From Neolewinella marina (GTDB taxonomy: Bacteria; Bacteroidota; Bacteroidia; Chitinophagales; Saprospiraceae), in the NCBI RefSeq assembly GCF_002631205.1, contig NZ_PDLO01000002.1, forward strand, positions 248,001-312,000: DNA of 64,000 nt, written 5' to 3'. Each line of letters begins with the position of its first letter. The first letter of the stretch is position 1. The notes under the pieces are model-generated. The model saw nothing but the letters and a program-made list of their open reading frames with translations. It searched no databases and was not told where the DNA came from. A program made the position numbers and the translations under genes. This document shows positions 8,881 through 17,209 of the stretch, one piece after another.

Positions 8881-9879
8881 TTATTCCCCCGATTTCTGCT
8901 GCTCGGTGACGTCGGTCGCCAACACAATGAAGTTGACCTCCCCGCCGGTGCGCCGGGTGGGCAGGATACACAACTCCAGGAAACGTTGCTCCCCGGATGC
9001 GAGGGTTACCGCCCATTGGCCCCGCCAGGGTGTAATGGATGCCTGTTGCAGCAGCTCGGCCATCCGCAGCTGTCGCTCTTCCTGCCGGTTAAGGATTTCG
9101 GCGAAAGGGCGGCCGGTGACCGGAGCCGGCGTGCCCAGCAGGTCACGAAACTGCCTGTTCAGATGAACGACCGTACCGTCGCGACTCAGGGAAGCGTACA
9201 GGGTTACCTTATCGAGGGTGCCGTAGAGGGCGTAGAGTTCCTGCAGGGTGGCCTCCTTTTCGGCAACCGCCTCCTCCGCCGTATGTCGCGCCGCTTCCTG
9301 GGCCCTGCGTTCACTGTCTATGTGCTCGTATTGACGGCGGACCAGCCGGACCACCGGCGGAAAAATGAACAACAACACCAGCAGGAGCAGGCCGAGCGTC
9401 AGGGCCGTAAGCCAGCGGTCGAGGGTCTGCACGCGATCCACCTTGCCGGCTGCGGCGGCCGATAATTCATCGACGATCCGGTCCATCCCGGAGAGGAACT
9501 CGTCCGCCAGCAGGTTGACCTGTTCCACCCCCGCCGCGGTGTCCCGTGCTGCGCGGGAAAGGGCGTAGACGAGGCTATCCAGGGCGTGCAAATCTTGTTG
9601 TACTGGATTACCCTCCAGGTCATCTTTCAGCCACACGTGGCGCGCCTGCCATTCGCTGATGTCGGCTTCTACCTCCGGGTGATTTATCGCAATCCCCTTT
9701 ACAATTCGCTGGCTGAGCATGCGCTGCCGGCCGGCCACGTTAATGATCTCACCGTCCTTTTTCTGGTTGGCGAGAAAGCCGTCGACGAGGAGCAGCTCCC
9801 CGACGAGGGCCAGGCCGATCAGCACAAGCGCCAGCAGGTGGGCGCTGCGGAGTTTTGAGAAGACGCGATTTTCACCCAT
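8881..9879 (-). CDS. Membrane sensor with PilJ/NIT-like periplasmic domain and PAS domain
   Basis: A 332-residue protein. It has TM1 at residues 14-34, a periplasmic helical domain containing INVAGRQRMLSQRI, TM2 at about 152-175 (LTALTLGLLLLVLLFIF), a coiled coil at 185-215 and a C-terminal PAS domain (VTLYASLSRDGTVVHLNRQF... FIVLATDVT). The AGRQRMLSQR motif is the hallmark of the type IV pili methyl-accepting N-terminal family (PF13675), related to the nitrate-binding P-box region of NarX. There is no kinase, GGDEF or MCP output, so the signal must pass to a partner. It starts 3 nt after the DUF4202 stop, so the two are surely co-transcribed and probably act together. Confidence 0.75.
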   Translation of the reverse strand: MGENRVFSKLRSAHLLALVLIGLALVGELLLVDGFLANQKKDGEIINVAGRQRMLSQRIVKGIAINHPEVEADISEWQARHVWLKDDLEGNPVQQDLHALDSLVYALSRAARDTAAGVEQVNLLADEFLSGMDRIVDELSAAAAGKVDRVQTLDRWLTALTLGLLLLVLLFIFPPVVRLVRRQYEHIDSERRAQEAARHTAEEAVAEKEATLQELYALYGTLDKVTLYASLSRDGTVVHLNRQFRDLLGTPAPVTGRPFAEILNRQEERQLRMAELLQQASITPWRGQWAVTLASGEQRFLELCILPTRRTGGEVNFIVLATDVTEQQKSGE

Positions 9880-9882
9880 ACC

Positions 9883-10485
9883 CTACTCGGTTTCCATGGC
9901 TTCCAGAACCATCCCCCGCACGGCGGACGGCAGTTCGGCTTCCAGAGCGGCGGCCCGGCCCCGATCGGACATCTTGCCCAGGGTTTTGTGAAGAATGTCG
10001 ATGACCTTCCCGTGGCGGTGCTCACCGGCGAATTCGGCGGCGTAATGCTTCAGGAATACGATACAGACCACGTCCTCCAGCGTCTGGGTCTCGGCGTCGC
10101 GCTTCAGGCGCTTTTTCTGTAGCAGGAAGGCCACTCGCTCCTGCACTTCCGGGGGGTAGCCCACTTCCGCCAGGATCTCTTGGGCCCGGGCGGCGTGGAA
10201 CTGCTTCAGATCAGTGCGCCACCGCAGGTAACCCTCCCGGTCCATGGGGTAATCTTCCCGGGGGCTGCGCCAGCGTTCCAGGTGCTGAGCCCGGGCGGCA
10301 AGTTGCAGGGCAACGGAAGCATCCGGTGCGAAGCGGTTCAGTTCCTCCGTCATCCGGCGGGCGTACAACAACTCGTAGGGCACCTTCTCCCCACCGTCGT
10401 CCACCAGTCGTGGGTCGGCGGCGTTGGCGCGGTCGAATGCGGCAAAGGCGGCTGTCAGTTGTGAGCCCTGTTCGGGTTGATCCAT
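9883..10485 (-). CDS. DUF4202 family protein
   Basis: A 200-residue soluble protein matching DUF4202 (PF13875). It starts with a FAAFDRANAADP-like motif, followed by ELLYARRMTEELNRFAPDAS, LAARAQHLERWRSPREDYPM and YLRWRTDLKQFHA. The histidines and acidic residues recall an HD-like helical fold, but no enzyme activity is established. A longer in-frame ATG exists at 10608, but the family begins at MDQPEQGSQL, and a TACCTTTC box lies 4 nt before this ATG. It sits between a MobA-like gene and a PilJ-PAS sensor. In my recollection DUF4202 genes often occur beside nitrate-assimilation genes; this is unverified here. Confidence 0.75.
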   Translation of the reverse strand: MDQPEQGSQLTAAFAAFDRANAADPRLVDDGGEKVPYELLYARRMTEELNRFAPDASVALQLAARAQHLERWRSPREDYPMDREGYLRWRTDLKQFHAARAQEILAEVGYPPEVQERVAFLLQKKRLKRDAETQTLEDVVCIVFLKHYAAEFAGEHRHGKVIDILHKTLGKMSDRGRAAALEAELPSAVRGMVLEAMETE

Positions 10486-10489
10486 TCGC

Positions 10490-10497
10490 GAAAGGTA
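10490..10497 (-). promoter_or_regulatory. -7-like box TACCTTTC abutting the DUF4202 start
   Basis: It matches 7 of the 8 positions of TAnnTTTG on the minus strand and ends 4 nt before the ATG at 10485. This repeats the near-leaderless layout seen at 3363, 36685 and 62606. Confidence 0.4.
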
Positions 10498-10604
10498 GTG
10501 CGAATCGGAATATTCGACGTTATCACTCCCTTTACGGACGGGCGAACTCAGTGATCTTCGACGCCTTGGCGTACCCCCCTGGTATGATTCAGAATGCCCT
10601 CGGG

Positions 10605-11711
10605 TCACCCACCCACTTTACCGGTAGAAGGATCTCCTAATAAGTCCCGGACCCGTTCCCGGTCTTCTGGGGTGTTGGCATTGGTCAGCGGCAAATTGTC
10701 TTCCAGGTCGATAACGGCCGTGTCGCTGTTGATCAGGAGCTTGCGCGGACAGGAGTAGCCCAGCGCCAGGAATTGCAGCAAGCGTTGGTAGGCACGGGGT
10801 TCGTAGATGGCCACCAGGGGTTCGGGCCATTCGCGTCCGGCCCCGCGCAGGGCGGTGGCCACCCGGTCGGGGCGGCGGGCCTCCACCAGGCGACGCACGA
10901 TGGGTGCCTCCAGCAGCGGCAGGTCGCAGGCCAGGATCAGCCAGGCGGCGTCCGGGTCGGTGAGGAAGGCCGACGCGATAGCTCCGGCCGGGCCCAGGCC
11001 TAGGAAGCGGTCGGCGACCGTAGGTTGAGAAAAGCGGCCACTGTCCCCTTCGTCGCGGATCGCTACAAAAGCGGGGATGTTAAGATCGGCACATAGGGCG
11101 GCGAGGCGGTCCACCTCCTTCTGCCCGTTGCGGTACACGATCTGGCTCTTGTCCTCGCCCATTCGCTGGCTGCGCCCACCAGCCAAAATCAGGGCCTTCA
11201 GGGGCGGTATGGCCTGCTGCAGGGCTTCCGCGATCCGGGGCAGGAGGTCGTCTACCCGCTCCAGGGGGACAACGGGGGCATCCGCCGGGAGCCAGTCGGG
11301 CAGCTCTCCGCTTACGTACACCACGGCCAGCACGTCGGTCACCTGTTCGCGGCGGCGCTCGAGGGTACCGGCCTTGCCCGCATCCACGAAGACGATCTGC
11401 TGGCTGGCCGGGTAATGGTTGCCGTTGACGAGGGCCAGGTCGTAGGTACTGCCCAGCAGGTGGTCGTCGAACTCATTCCAGTTCTGGCGGGGAGAGGTGA
11501 ACGCCTTGCGGTCGTGGCGCAGGGCGGTGGCGACTTCGGGCTCCTGGTGCTCACCGGTGACGGTGAGGCAACGGTAGCTGTCCGACAGGGCGTCGGCCCA
11601 CCGCAGCATGATCGCTTCCATGCGGGCGCAGGTGGATCCAAGGAAGGCAAATTCCGTCCGGGCGTAGTGGCCCAGGGCGGGACGGGCGATCTTGGGGTGT
11701 TTCTGGTGCAT
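10605..11711 (-). CDS. mobA: Molybdenum cofactor guanylyltransferase (MobA-like) with a MobB-like N-terminal domain
   Basis: A 368-residue protein. The C-terminal half is a nucleotidyltransferase of the MobA type: LILAGGRSQRMGEDKS is the GTP-binding signature, followed by VADRFLGLGPAGAIASAF and ILACDLPLL, with the metal-binding Asp. This step links GMP to molybdopterin. The N-terminal 170 residues are unusual and recall a MobB adapter without an obvious P-loop; that assignment is weak. I prefer the ATG at 11711 over one at 11753, because the latter lies inside moeA and adds an unconserved extension. The gap to the moeA stop is 11 nt, so they form an operon. Confidence 0.8.
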   Translation of the reverse strand: MHQKHPKIARPALGHYARTEFAFLGSTCARMEAIMLRWADALSDSYRCLTVTGEHQEPEVATALRHDRKAFTSPRQNWNEFDDHLLGSTYDLALVNGNHYPASQQIVFVDAGKAGTLERRREQVTDVLAVVYVSGELPDWLPADAPVVPLERVDDLLPRIAEALQQAIPPLKALILAGGRSQRMGEDKSQIVYRNGQKEVDRLAALCADLNIPAFVAIRDEGDSGRFSQPTVADRFLGLGPAGAIASAFLTDPDAAWLILACDLPLLEAPIVRRLVEARRPDRVATALRGAGREWPEPLVAIYEPRAYQRLLQFLALGYSCPRKLLINSDTAVIDLEDNLPLTNANTPEDRERVRDLLGDPSTGKVGG

Positions 11712-11722
11712 GGTAGTCTGGC

Positions 11723-12910
11723 TTAAAGCCGCAGGGGCAGGTAAGGGCAACATTCTCCGGCGGAAAAGACCGTCCGGTCGGGCGGCAATACGGCAAAGCC
11801 GTCGGTCCGCAGCAGGCTGACCAGATCACCGCTCCCCCCACTCGTAACGGGATGGGCAAGGTAGCGCCCACCAGCTGGAGAAACCCTCACCGCGCGAAAC
11901 AGCGTCAGTTCCGGGGCAAATTCAACCGCCTCCGCGAGGGCGACTTCGGTGCGGGGTTCGGTCAGCCCCAGTTGCCGGCGCAGCCAGGGGCCGACGTAGG
12001 CCACCGCCCCGACCAGGCTGGAAACGGGGTTGCCGGGCAGGGCGAAAACCATCGTTCCGGTGGAGCGGCCTACCCAGAGGGGTTTGCCGGGGCGCTGGGC
12101 CACCCGGTGGAAGAGGCACTCGACCCCGGCCGCGGCGAGCCAGTCGGGTACGTGGTCCAGTTTGCCCTTGGATACGCCGCCGCTGAGCAGCAGCAGGTCA
12201 TGGTCCTTGAGCAGAGCCTTCAGGATGGCCTGTCCCTGGTCGGCGGCGTCGGGCAGGTGGCCGAGAGTAGGCTCTATGCTCACCGCGCGGAAGAGTCCGG
12301 CGAGCTGGTAGACATTTGAACTGCGGATCTGGTGGGGTTCGGGGGGTACGCCCGGATCGATTACTTCATCGCCGGTAGAGGCAATGGCCACGCGGGGCCG
12401 CCGGCTTACGGCCACCTTGGTGACGCCGTAGGTAGCCAGTACCGCCAGTTCCGCCGGACCAATGACCCGGCCGGGTTCCATCATCAGGGTTTCGGCCCGG
12501 GCGTCGCTACCGCGGCGGTGAATGCTGTTGCCGTCGGTCAGGCCGTCGGGCAGCAGGAAAGCTTCCCCCTCCCGTTGGAGGTCTTCGTAGCGGATCACGG
12601 TGGTGGTGCCGGGGGGGAGGGGCGCGCCCGTCATCACTTCCACGCATTTGCCGGGGTCTTCCAGGGGGCGGGGGGCGCGGCCCGCGGGGGCCAAGTGGGC
12701 CACCGGAAAGCGCCGCTGCCCGGCGGCGTAGGCGCTGTAGTCGTAGGCAATTCCGTCCATGGCTACCCGGTCGAAAGGCGGCTGGTCGCGGTCGGCGTAT
12801 ACCCGCTGACGCAGTACTCGGCCACCGGAGCGGGACAGGGCCACGCGCTCCACGCCCCAGTCGAAGGACTGCTGCAGCACGCGAGATAGGGCTTCGGGAT
12901 AACTGATCAT
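11723..12910 (-). CDS. moeA: Molybdopterin molybdenumtransferase MoeA
   Basis: A 395-residue protein inserting molybdate into adenylylated molybdopterin. Motifs in order are: PPFDRVAMDGIAYDY near residue 45 (substrate loop), VEVMTGAPLPPG near 90, GDEVIDPG near 190, LLLLSGGVSKGKLDHVPDWL near 255 (MoCF domain) and ALPGNPVSS near 305. A longer reading frame begins at 12994, but MISYPEALSRV from the ATG at 12910 is the family N-terminus. It is the first gene of the moeA-mobA-DUF4202-sensor run. No molybdoenzyme gene is present in the window. Confidence 0.92.
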   Translation of the reverse strand: MISYPEALSRVLQQSFDWGVERVALSRSGGRVLRQRVYADRDQPPFDRVAMDGIAYDYSAYAAGQRRFPVAHLAPAGRAPRPLEDPGKCVEVMTGAPLPPGTTTVIRYEDLQREGEAFLLPDGLTDGNSIHRRGSDARAETLMMEPGRVIGPAELAVLATYGVTKVAVSRRPRVAIASTGDEVIDPGVPPEPHQIRSSNVYQLAGLFRAVSIEPTLGHLPDAADQGQAILKALLKDHDLLLLSGGVSKGKLDHVPDWLAAAGVECLFHRVAQRPGKPLWVGRSTGTMVFALPGNPVSSLVGAVAYVGPWLRRQLGLTEPRTEVALAEAVEFAPELTLFRAVRVSPAGGRYLAHPVTSGGSGDLVSLLRTDGFAVLPPDRTVFSAGECCPYLPLRL

Positions 12911-12957
12911 GCTAGATATACGACGGTACCTGTCCGCGGGTTGACCAGACCGGCGGT

Positions 12958-13086
12958 CTACGGCAAATACCGGTCTACGATGGCAATAATCCATTCCTGC
13001 AACTGCCTGTTGGGTGCCAGTCCGGTCGGCGGCCTGTAGCAGCGATCAACCCGGAAATTACCGACTGGACCACTTACACATCCGTT
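12958..13086 (-). pseudogene. Decayed copy of the 3' end of ubiD
   Basis: On the minus strand this stretch reads as a UbiD C-terminus: GC-SGPV, then GLAPNRQLQEWIIAIVDRYL-P-stop, against GLVPDPAVQERAAAIVDRYL-P-stop in the intact gene (13 of 21 residues equal). The last 27 bp (12958-12984) match 15061-15087 at 26 positions. Upstream the frame meets a stop at 13090. With the intact ubiD it brackets about 2.1 kb carrying the FG-GAP gene, like a direct repeat left by insertion at the gene's 3' end. Confidence 0.7.
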
Positions 13087-13136
13087 GATTCACCCTGGAT
13101 GCCGATATCGCGCCTGGTCTCCGGCCATATCCCGGC

Positions 13137-14750
13137 TTAACGTACCAAAGACACCCGTACTGAACTTACGCCCGTTTGGGTGGTCATTGTCACTACGTAT
13201 TCGCCGTCCGCCAGTCCAGGCGCCGCGAGCCTGATACTATGCTCCCCCGCCCCGTGCCGGCCGTCGGCAAGCGTGGCAACCCTTTGGCCGAGCAGGTCAA
13301 ACACCTCGATGGTAACCTTACCGGGTGACTGCACGGAATACCGGATAGTCGTCGACGAGCGACCGGGGTTGGGGAAGGCCTCCAAGGCGGAAAGTTGGGG
13401 GCCCTCAGGGTTGGTTGCGGCCGTACTGAAAGCTTGCTTGTTGACGGCCAGGTACGGTCCCTCCCCTCGGTCGACAAGCACGGCCAGGTCAATAGCCCCA
13501 TCGCCGGTAAAGTCGCCGGGAAGGGCAAGGGTCCAGGAATCAACCAGCTGGGGGATTAGTTCCGATTTGTCGATAAACCGTTGGCCCCGGTCATTGTAGA
13601 ACAGACGCGTCCCCCCGTTCCAGACATTTACGACCAGGTCGGTAAAGCCGTCGTCGTTAAGGTCAGTGGGGTACGAAAACAGTACCCAGGGTGAATTATA
13701 GCCCGCGACGGCAGCCAGGTCCTGGTCCACCAGTTCCGTGGCGTCGCGAAAGGTGCCGTCCCGCTGGTTAAGCAGGAGCTGGATCCGCGTTTCGAGCCCT
13801 GGATTGGAGTTCGGGTGTTGGGTCGATGACCGGTCGAACAAGGTTCCCATGACCAGATCGGGATACCCGTCGGCATTGAAGTCGGCCGCCTCGATATTCC
13901 ACGTGGCCCACTCGCTCTTTCGCCAGTCACCCGCCGGAATTTCACTATCGGCGAAGCGCAGCGGCAGGGCCGTTTCGGTGGCCAGGCTGAACTGCCCGCT
14001 GCCGTCATTCAGGAGGAGGGCATCGCGGGCCTGAACCGGGTTGCCCCCCAGAATGAGGTCGAGGTCCCCGTCGAGATCAATGTCGGCAAGCTCCGCGGAG
14101 GGGTAGTTTTGACGCAGGTGGTGGGGAATGCGTGACGGTTCCGAGCTGAAGTGCCCCGTCCCATCGTTGATATAGAAGCGTGCCTCCGGGTGGCTACCGA
14201 TGTTGACGTAACTAGCAAGAAAAATGTCCGGCGCTCCGTCACCAGTGACGTCCCCGACGGCGGTCGCGTGGGTAAATGAAGTTTCCCGGGGCAGGCGGTC
14301 TGCCGTAACGTCCACCAGCTTCCCCTCCGCCGTCTGCAGAAAAAGGTGGCTCTGCCCCCCCGGCCAGTCTTCAAAGGGTACACCGGCGGGCTCGTCACCG
14401 TGGTCGGCGATAAACAGGTCATCAATCCCGTCGCCATTGAAATCAGCCACGGCAAGGTCCCGGGGCCAATCAATCGGCAGGTCCGGATCGAGGGTGCGCA
14501 GGCCTGGTCGTTGGGTAAAATTTCCGGCGCCGTCGTTTTCGAGCACCGTCAGTTCATTGCGGTTGGGGTATACAATGTCCAGATCCCCATCCGCTCCGAG
14601 ATCGAGGGCGGTAGCGTTGGCTACATAGGGTTCAGGCACAGGAGACCAGGCTTGGATCGCGAAGTAGTCTTCGCTTTGCTGGCCATTTACCCCGGAGGGC
14701 AGCATGGCGATAAGTAAAAAGGTGAGGAAAAGTGTCTTATGAAAATTCAT
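13137..14750 (-). CDS. Secreted FG-GAP/VCBS repeat protein with T9SS sorting tail
   Basis: A 537-residue protein. The signal peptide is at residues 1-23 (LFLTFLLIAMLPSGVNG). About seven FG-GAP-like repeats follow, with Ca-binding style motifs such as DLGADGDLDIVY, DFNGDGIDDLFI, DVTGDGAPDIFL, DIDLDGDLDLIL and DFTGDGAIDLAV; these are expected to form a beta-propeller. The last 80 residues are a type A T9SS sorting domain (ALEAFPNPGRSSTTIRYSV ... GEYVVTM ... VSLVR). The protein is therefore probably secreted through the outer membrane and anchored or released. The gene lies between the intact ubiD and its decayed 3' copy, suggesting it arrived as an insert. Confidence 0.88.
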   Translation of the reverse strand: MNFHKTLFLTFLLIAMLPSGVNGQQSEDYFAIQAWSPVPEPYVANATALDLGADGDLDIVYPNRNELTVLENDGAGNFTQRPGLRTLDPDLPIDWPRDLAVADFNGDGIDDLFIADHGDEPAGVPFEDWPGGQSHLFLQTAEGKLVDVTADRLPRETSFTHATAVGDVTGDGAPDIFLASYVNIGSHPEARFYINDGTGHFSSEPSRIPHHLRQNYPSAELADIDLDGDLDLILGGNPVQARDALLLNDGSGQFSLATETALPLRFADSEIPAGDWRKSEWATWNIEAADFNADGYPDLVMGTLFDRSSTQHPNSNPGLETRIQLLLNQRDGTFRDATELVDQDLAAVAGYNSPWVLFSYPTDLNDDGFTDLVVNVWNGGTRLFYNDRGQRFIDKSELIPQLVDSWTLALPGDFTGDGAIDLAVLVDRGEGPYLAVNKQAFSTAATNPEGPQLSALEAFPNPGRSSTTIRYSVQSPGKVTIEVFDLLGQRVATLADGRHGAGEHSIRLAAPGLADGEYVVTMTTQTGVSSVRVSLVR

Positions 14751-15060
14751 TCAAAGGTGTTGGTGGTGAGTATTACCCTGGAACTTAAAGGACGGTCCAC
14801 GGCCGAGCGGTTGCAGTACTAACTGCACCGACTATTTGTACGCGAACGGACGACAATAGTCTTGCTGCCATTGCGCTGGCGGCCCACCGAATGGCCGCGT
14901 ACCCTCACAAACTTAACCATGTAAAGTCAAAATACCAACGATACCCGGGACCCGATGCAAGTGCCGGAGCCATTATTGCAGCCGGCGTAATTATCGCATG
15001 TAGGTGGGCACCAGTAATTTTTCAGTCCAGCTTCTACCCTATTCCGATCAGGATGGCGCA
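14751..15060. other. Gene-free stretch between the FG-GAP gene and ubiD
   Basis: 310 bp with no credible gene. A CACCTTTG box-like sequence (14752-14759, minus) lies only 1 nt before the FG-GAP ATG, too close to act as its promoter in the usual way. The region is lower in GC than its neighbours. No clear hairpin or repeat was seen. Confidence 0.6.
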
Positions 15061-16872
15061 CTACGGCAAATACCGGTCCACGATGGCCGCCGCCCGCTCC
15101 TGCACGGCCGGGTCGGGCACCAGGCCGGGGGCATGCCATGGCTTTATGCGGGCGTCGATCACGACTGGCCCACGGCAGCCCCAGTGCTTGTGCTCGGTGA
15201 AGGCATCCACGCCGTGGACGTCGTGGCTGGGGTTGCTGCGGGTAAAGGTGACCCAGACGAAATTGGCGAAGCTGGCCGCCAGAAACTCGCTGTCGTCGCA
15301 CACGACAATCAAGGGCACCCGGGCGAGTAGCTCGGCACCCGCGCGCTGCCGCAGGAAGGGTTGCAGGGAAGCGTAGCCGGTTTCCTCGGTGAAGGCGGGA
15401 CCTTGAACGGCCAGAATACCCGGAGCGACCACCCGCGGCCGCCCGAAGCCCGGTGCCAGTTCCAGGGCATCCGGCACGGTGGCGGACAGCTCCCGCCGGC
15501 GATCCCCCCGGCAGGCCCAGATGAGCTTGGAACCCGCGTTCCAGCCCGAGCCCGAGTAGTCCAGGGTATCAATGGTGGTCCGCGTCTGGAAGTGCAGGTC
15601 GCGGGTGGGGTCAAAGCGCTCGAGCAGGTGGCGAAAGAAGCCCGGCTGGTCGTCGGCGTTCAGGGCGGGGTCGTCCTCGTCGGCGGCGATCAGGCAGTAC
15701 TTCGCCAGGCTCGTCTGCCCACTGCCCAGGATGCGGTTGGCCTGGGTGATGATCTCCTCCGGCACCCGCTCGCGGAAGGGCATGTAGCGCTCCGAACCGA
15801 TGGCCAGCAGCAGGGGGTGGACGCCGGCCTCGTCCACGGCGTTGATCTGCCGGATGCCGGGGAACTCCCCGGGCGTAAGCTTCTTGACGATCTTGTGGAT
15901 GAGGTAGCCGAAGCTGGAATCCTCGGCCGGCGGGCGGCCCACCACGGTGAAGTGCCACAGGGGGTCCTTGCGGTGCCAGACGGCCTCCACGTCCATGACC
16001 GGAAAATCGTGCTCCAGGGAGTAGTAGCCCAGGTGATCGCCGAAGGGGCCCTCCGGCTTCTTCTCTCCCTTGCGGATGGTGCCGGTAATGACGAAATCGG
16101 CGTCGGCGGAGAGCAGCCAGTCGCGGTCCCAGGCGTAACCGAAGCGGCGCCCGGCCAGCATGCCGGCGAAGGTCATCTCACTGAGCCCCTCCGGCAGCGG
16201 CATGATGGCACTGAAGGCGTGGCTCGGCGGGCCGCCCACGAAGACGGAGCAGCGGAAAGGGGCGTCCGAGCGGTTGTATTCCGTATGGTGGACGCCGATG
16301 CCGCGGTGCAGCTGGTAGTGGAGGCCCACCTCCTCATTGAGCCGGTAGTCGTTGCCGGTGAGCTGGATACGGTACATGCCAATGTTGCTTTCCATGGGCT
16401 TGCGACTACCCGGTGGCAGGGTACACACCTGGGGCAGGGTCACGAAGGCGCCCCCGTCCATGGGCCACGACTTAACCAGGGGAAGCTGGTCGATGGTGGT
16501 GCGGGCGTATTTGACGGCGGGGCGCAGGTGCCGGCGCGGCAGGGCGGACAGCGCCGTGAGGGGGCTGCCCGCGTAGCGCAGGGGATCCTTGGCGAAGCTG
16601 GCCGGATCGGCCTTGAGCTCCACCACCTTCTGAACGGCGGGCAGGGTTTTGCGGAACAGGAAATCGGTTCGCTCGGGGGTGCCGTACACGTTGGAGATCG
16701 CCTGGAAGGGGCTGCCCTTCACCCGCTCAAATAGGATGGCCGGCCCCCGGCGGTCGAACACCTGACGGTGGATCTCGGCCATTTCCAGGTCGGGGTCGAC
16801 GGTCTCGGAGATGCGGATGAGCTGACCGGTGCGTTCAAGGTCGGCGGCGGCGGCGCGAAGGGAAGCGTACAT
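15061..16872 (-). CDS. ubiD: UbiD family decarboxylase
   Basis: A 603-residue protein of the UbiD family, which uses prenylated FMN to decarboxylate aromatic or unsaturated acids; in Bacteroidota the usual assignment is menaquinone or ubiquinone-type biosynthesis. Visible features are LEMAEIHRQV near the N-terminus, GPAILFERVKGS, NIGMYRIQLTGND (prFMN and metal region), and KPEGPFGDHLGYYSLEHDFP, the conserved motif around a catalytic acidic residue. Length is at the long end of the family. No ubiX partner (flavin prenyltransferase) is in the window. The last 27 bp of the gene are nearly duplicated at 12958-12984. Confidence 0.9.
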   Translation of the reverse strand: MYASLRAAAADLERTGQLIRISETVDPDLEMAEIHRQVFDRRGPAILFERVKGSPFQAISNVYGTPERTDFLFRKTLPAVQKVVELKADPASFAKDPLRYAGSPLTALSALPRRHLRPAVKYARTTIDQLPLVKSWPMDGGAFVTLPQVCTLPPGSRKPMESNIGMYRIQLTGNDYRLNEEVGLHYQLHRGIGVHHTEYNRSDAPFRCSVFVGGPPSHAFSAIMPLPEGLSEMTFAGMLAGRRFGYAWDRDWLLSADADFVITGTIRKGEKKPEGPFGDHLGYYSLEHDFPVMDVEAVWHRKDPLWHFTVVGRPPAEDSSFGYLIHKIVKKLTPGEFPGIRQINAVDEAGVHPLLLAIGSERYMPFRERVPEEIITQANRILGSGQTSLAKYCLIAADEDDPALNADDQPGFFRHLLERFDPTRDLHFQTRTTIDTLDYSGSGWNAGSKLIWACRGDRRRELSATVPDALELAPGFGRPRVVAPGILAVQGPAFTEETGYASLQPFLRQRAGAELLARVPLIVVCDDSEFLAASFANFVWVTFTRSNPSHDVHGVDAFTEHKHWGCRGPVVIDARIKPWHAPGLVPDPAVQERAAAIVDRYLP

Positions 16873-16928
16873 GGTGGGTAAATAGGCCGCCGGGGGCTTT
16901 GGTTGTCGGAACCCCCGCGCGCACCGCT

Positions 16929-16964
16929 AAAAAATGAAAACCCCCAACCGTAGTCGATTGGGGG
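16929..16964 (-). terminator. Rho-independent terminator of the 38-residue Lys/Cys-rich protein gene
   Basis: On the minus strand a CCCCCAA...TTGGGGG stem with a TCGACTACGG-type core is followed by TTTTCATTTTTT. It lies 125 bp downstream of the stop at 17090 and upstream of ubiD, which supports the small gene being a separate transcription unit. Confidence 0.8.
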
Positions 16965-17089
16965 TGGATTACCACTGAATTAAAATCCTGTTCATTCACA
17001 CCGTAGTGGTATTGACACGTTTGTAGGTCGCTTCAAAACTAGGGGTTGGCCGGTGGTTTTACAAACCGGTTTTCGGGGGACCGGCCGGA

Positions 17090-17206
17090 TTAATCCGGGG
17101 CCAGCGGGCAACGCTTGCAATACTTACCCTTGCGGATGTACTTCTCGCAGCATTTCTTTTTCTTGCCCTTTTCTTTTTTCTTGAATTTCTTGTCTTTCTT
17201 ACCCAT
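17090..17206 (-). CDS. 38-residue Lys-rich protein with four cysteines
   Basis: A short frame reading MGKKDKKFKKKEKGKKKK, then CCEKYIRKGKYCKRC and PLAPD. The N-terminal half is almost only Lys. The second half holds a CC-x9-C-x2-C set of four Cys, which could bind a metal. It uses ATG, has its own terminator (16929-16964) and is AT-richer than its neighbours because of the Lys codons. The start is 3 nt from the divergent sulfotransferase start, so each promoter must lie inside the other gene. Function unknown; nucleic-acid or metal binding is plausible. I am fairly sure it is real because codon pattern, Cys spacing and terminator agree. Confidence 0.65.
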   Translation of the reverse strand: MGKKDKKFKKKEKGKKKKCCEKYIRKGKYCKRCPLAPD

Positions 17207-17209
17207 GAC

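Noticed and set aside
14752-14759. CACCTTTG as the promoter of the FG-GAP gene
   Set aside because: It ends 1 nt before the ATG, so transcription would start inside the coding region.
14891-15376. 161-codon plus-strand frame between the FG-GAP gene and ubiD
   Set aside because: Most of it is antisense to the ubiD 3' end, and the remaining part has no recognisable features.
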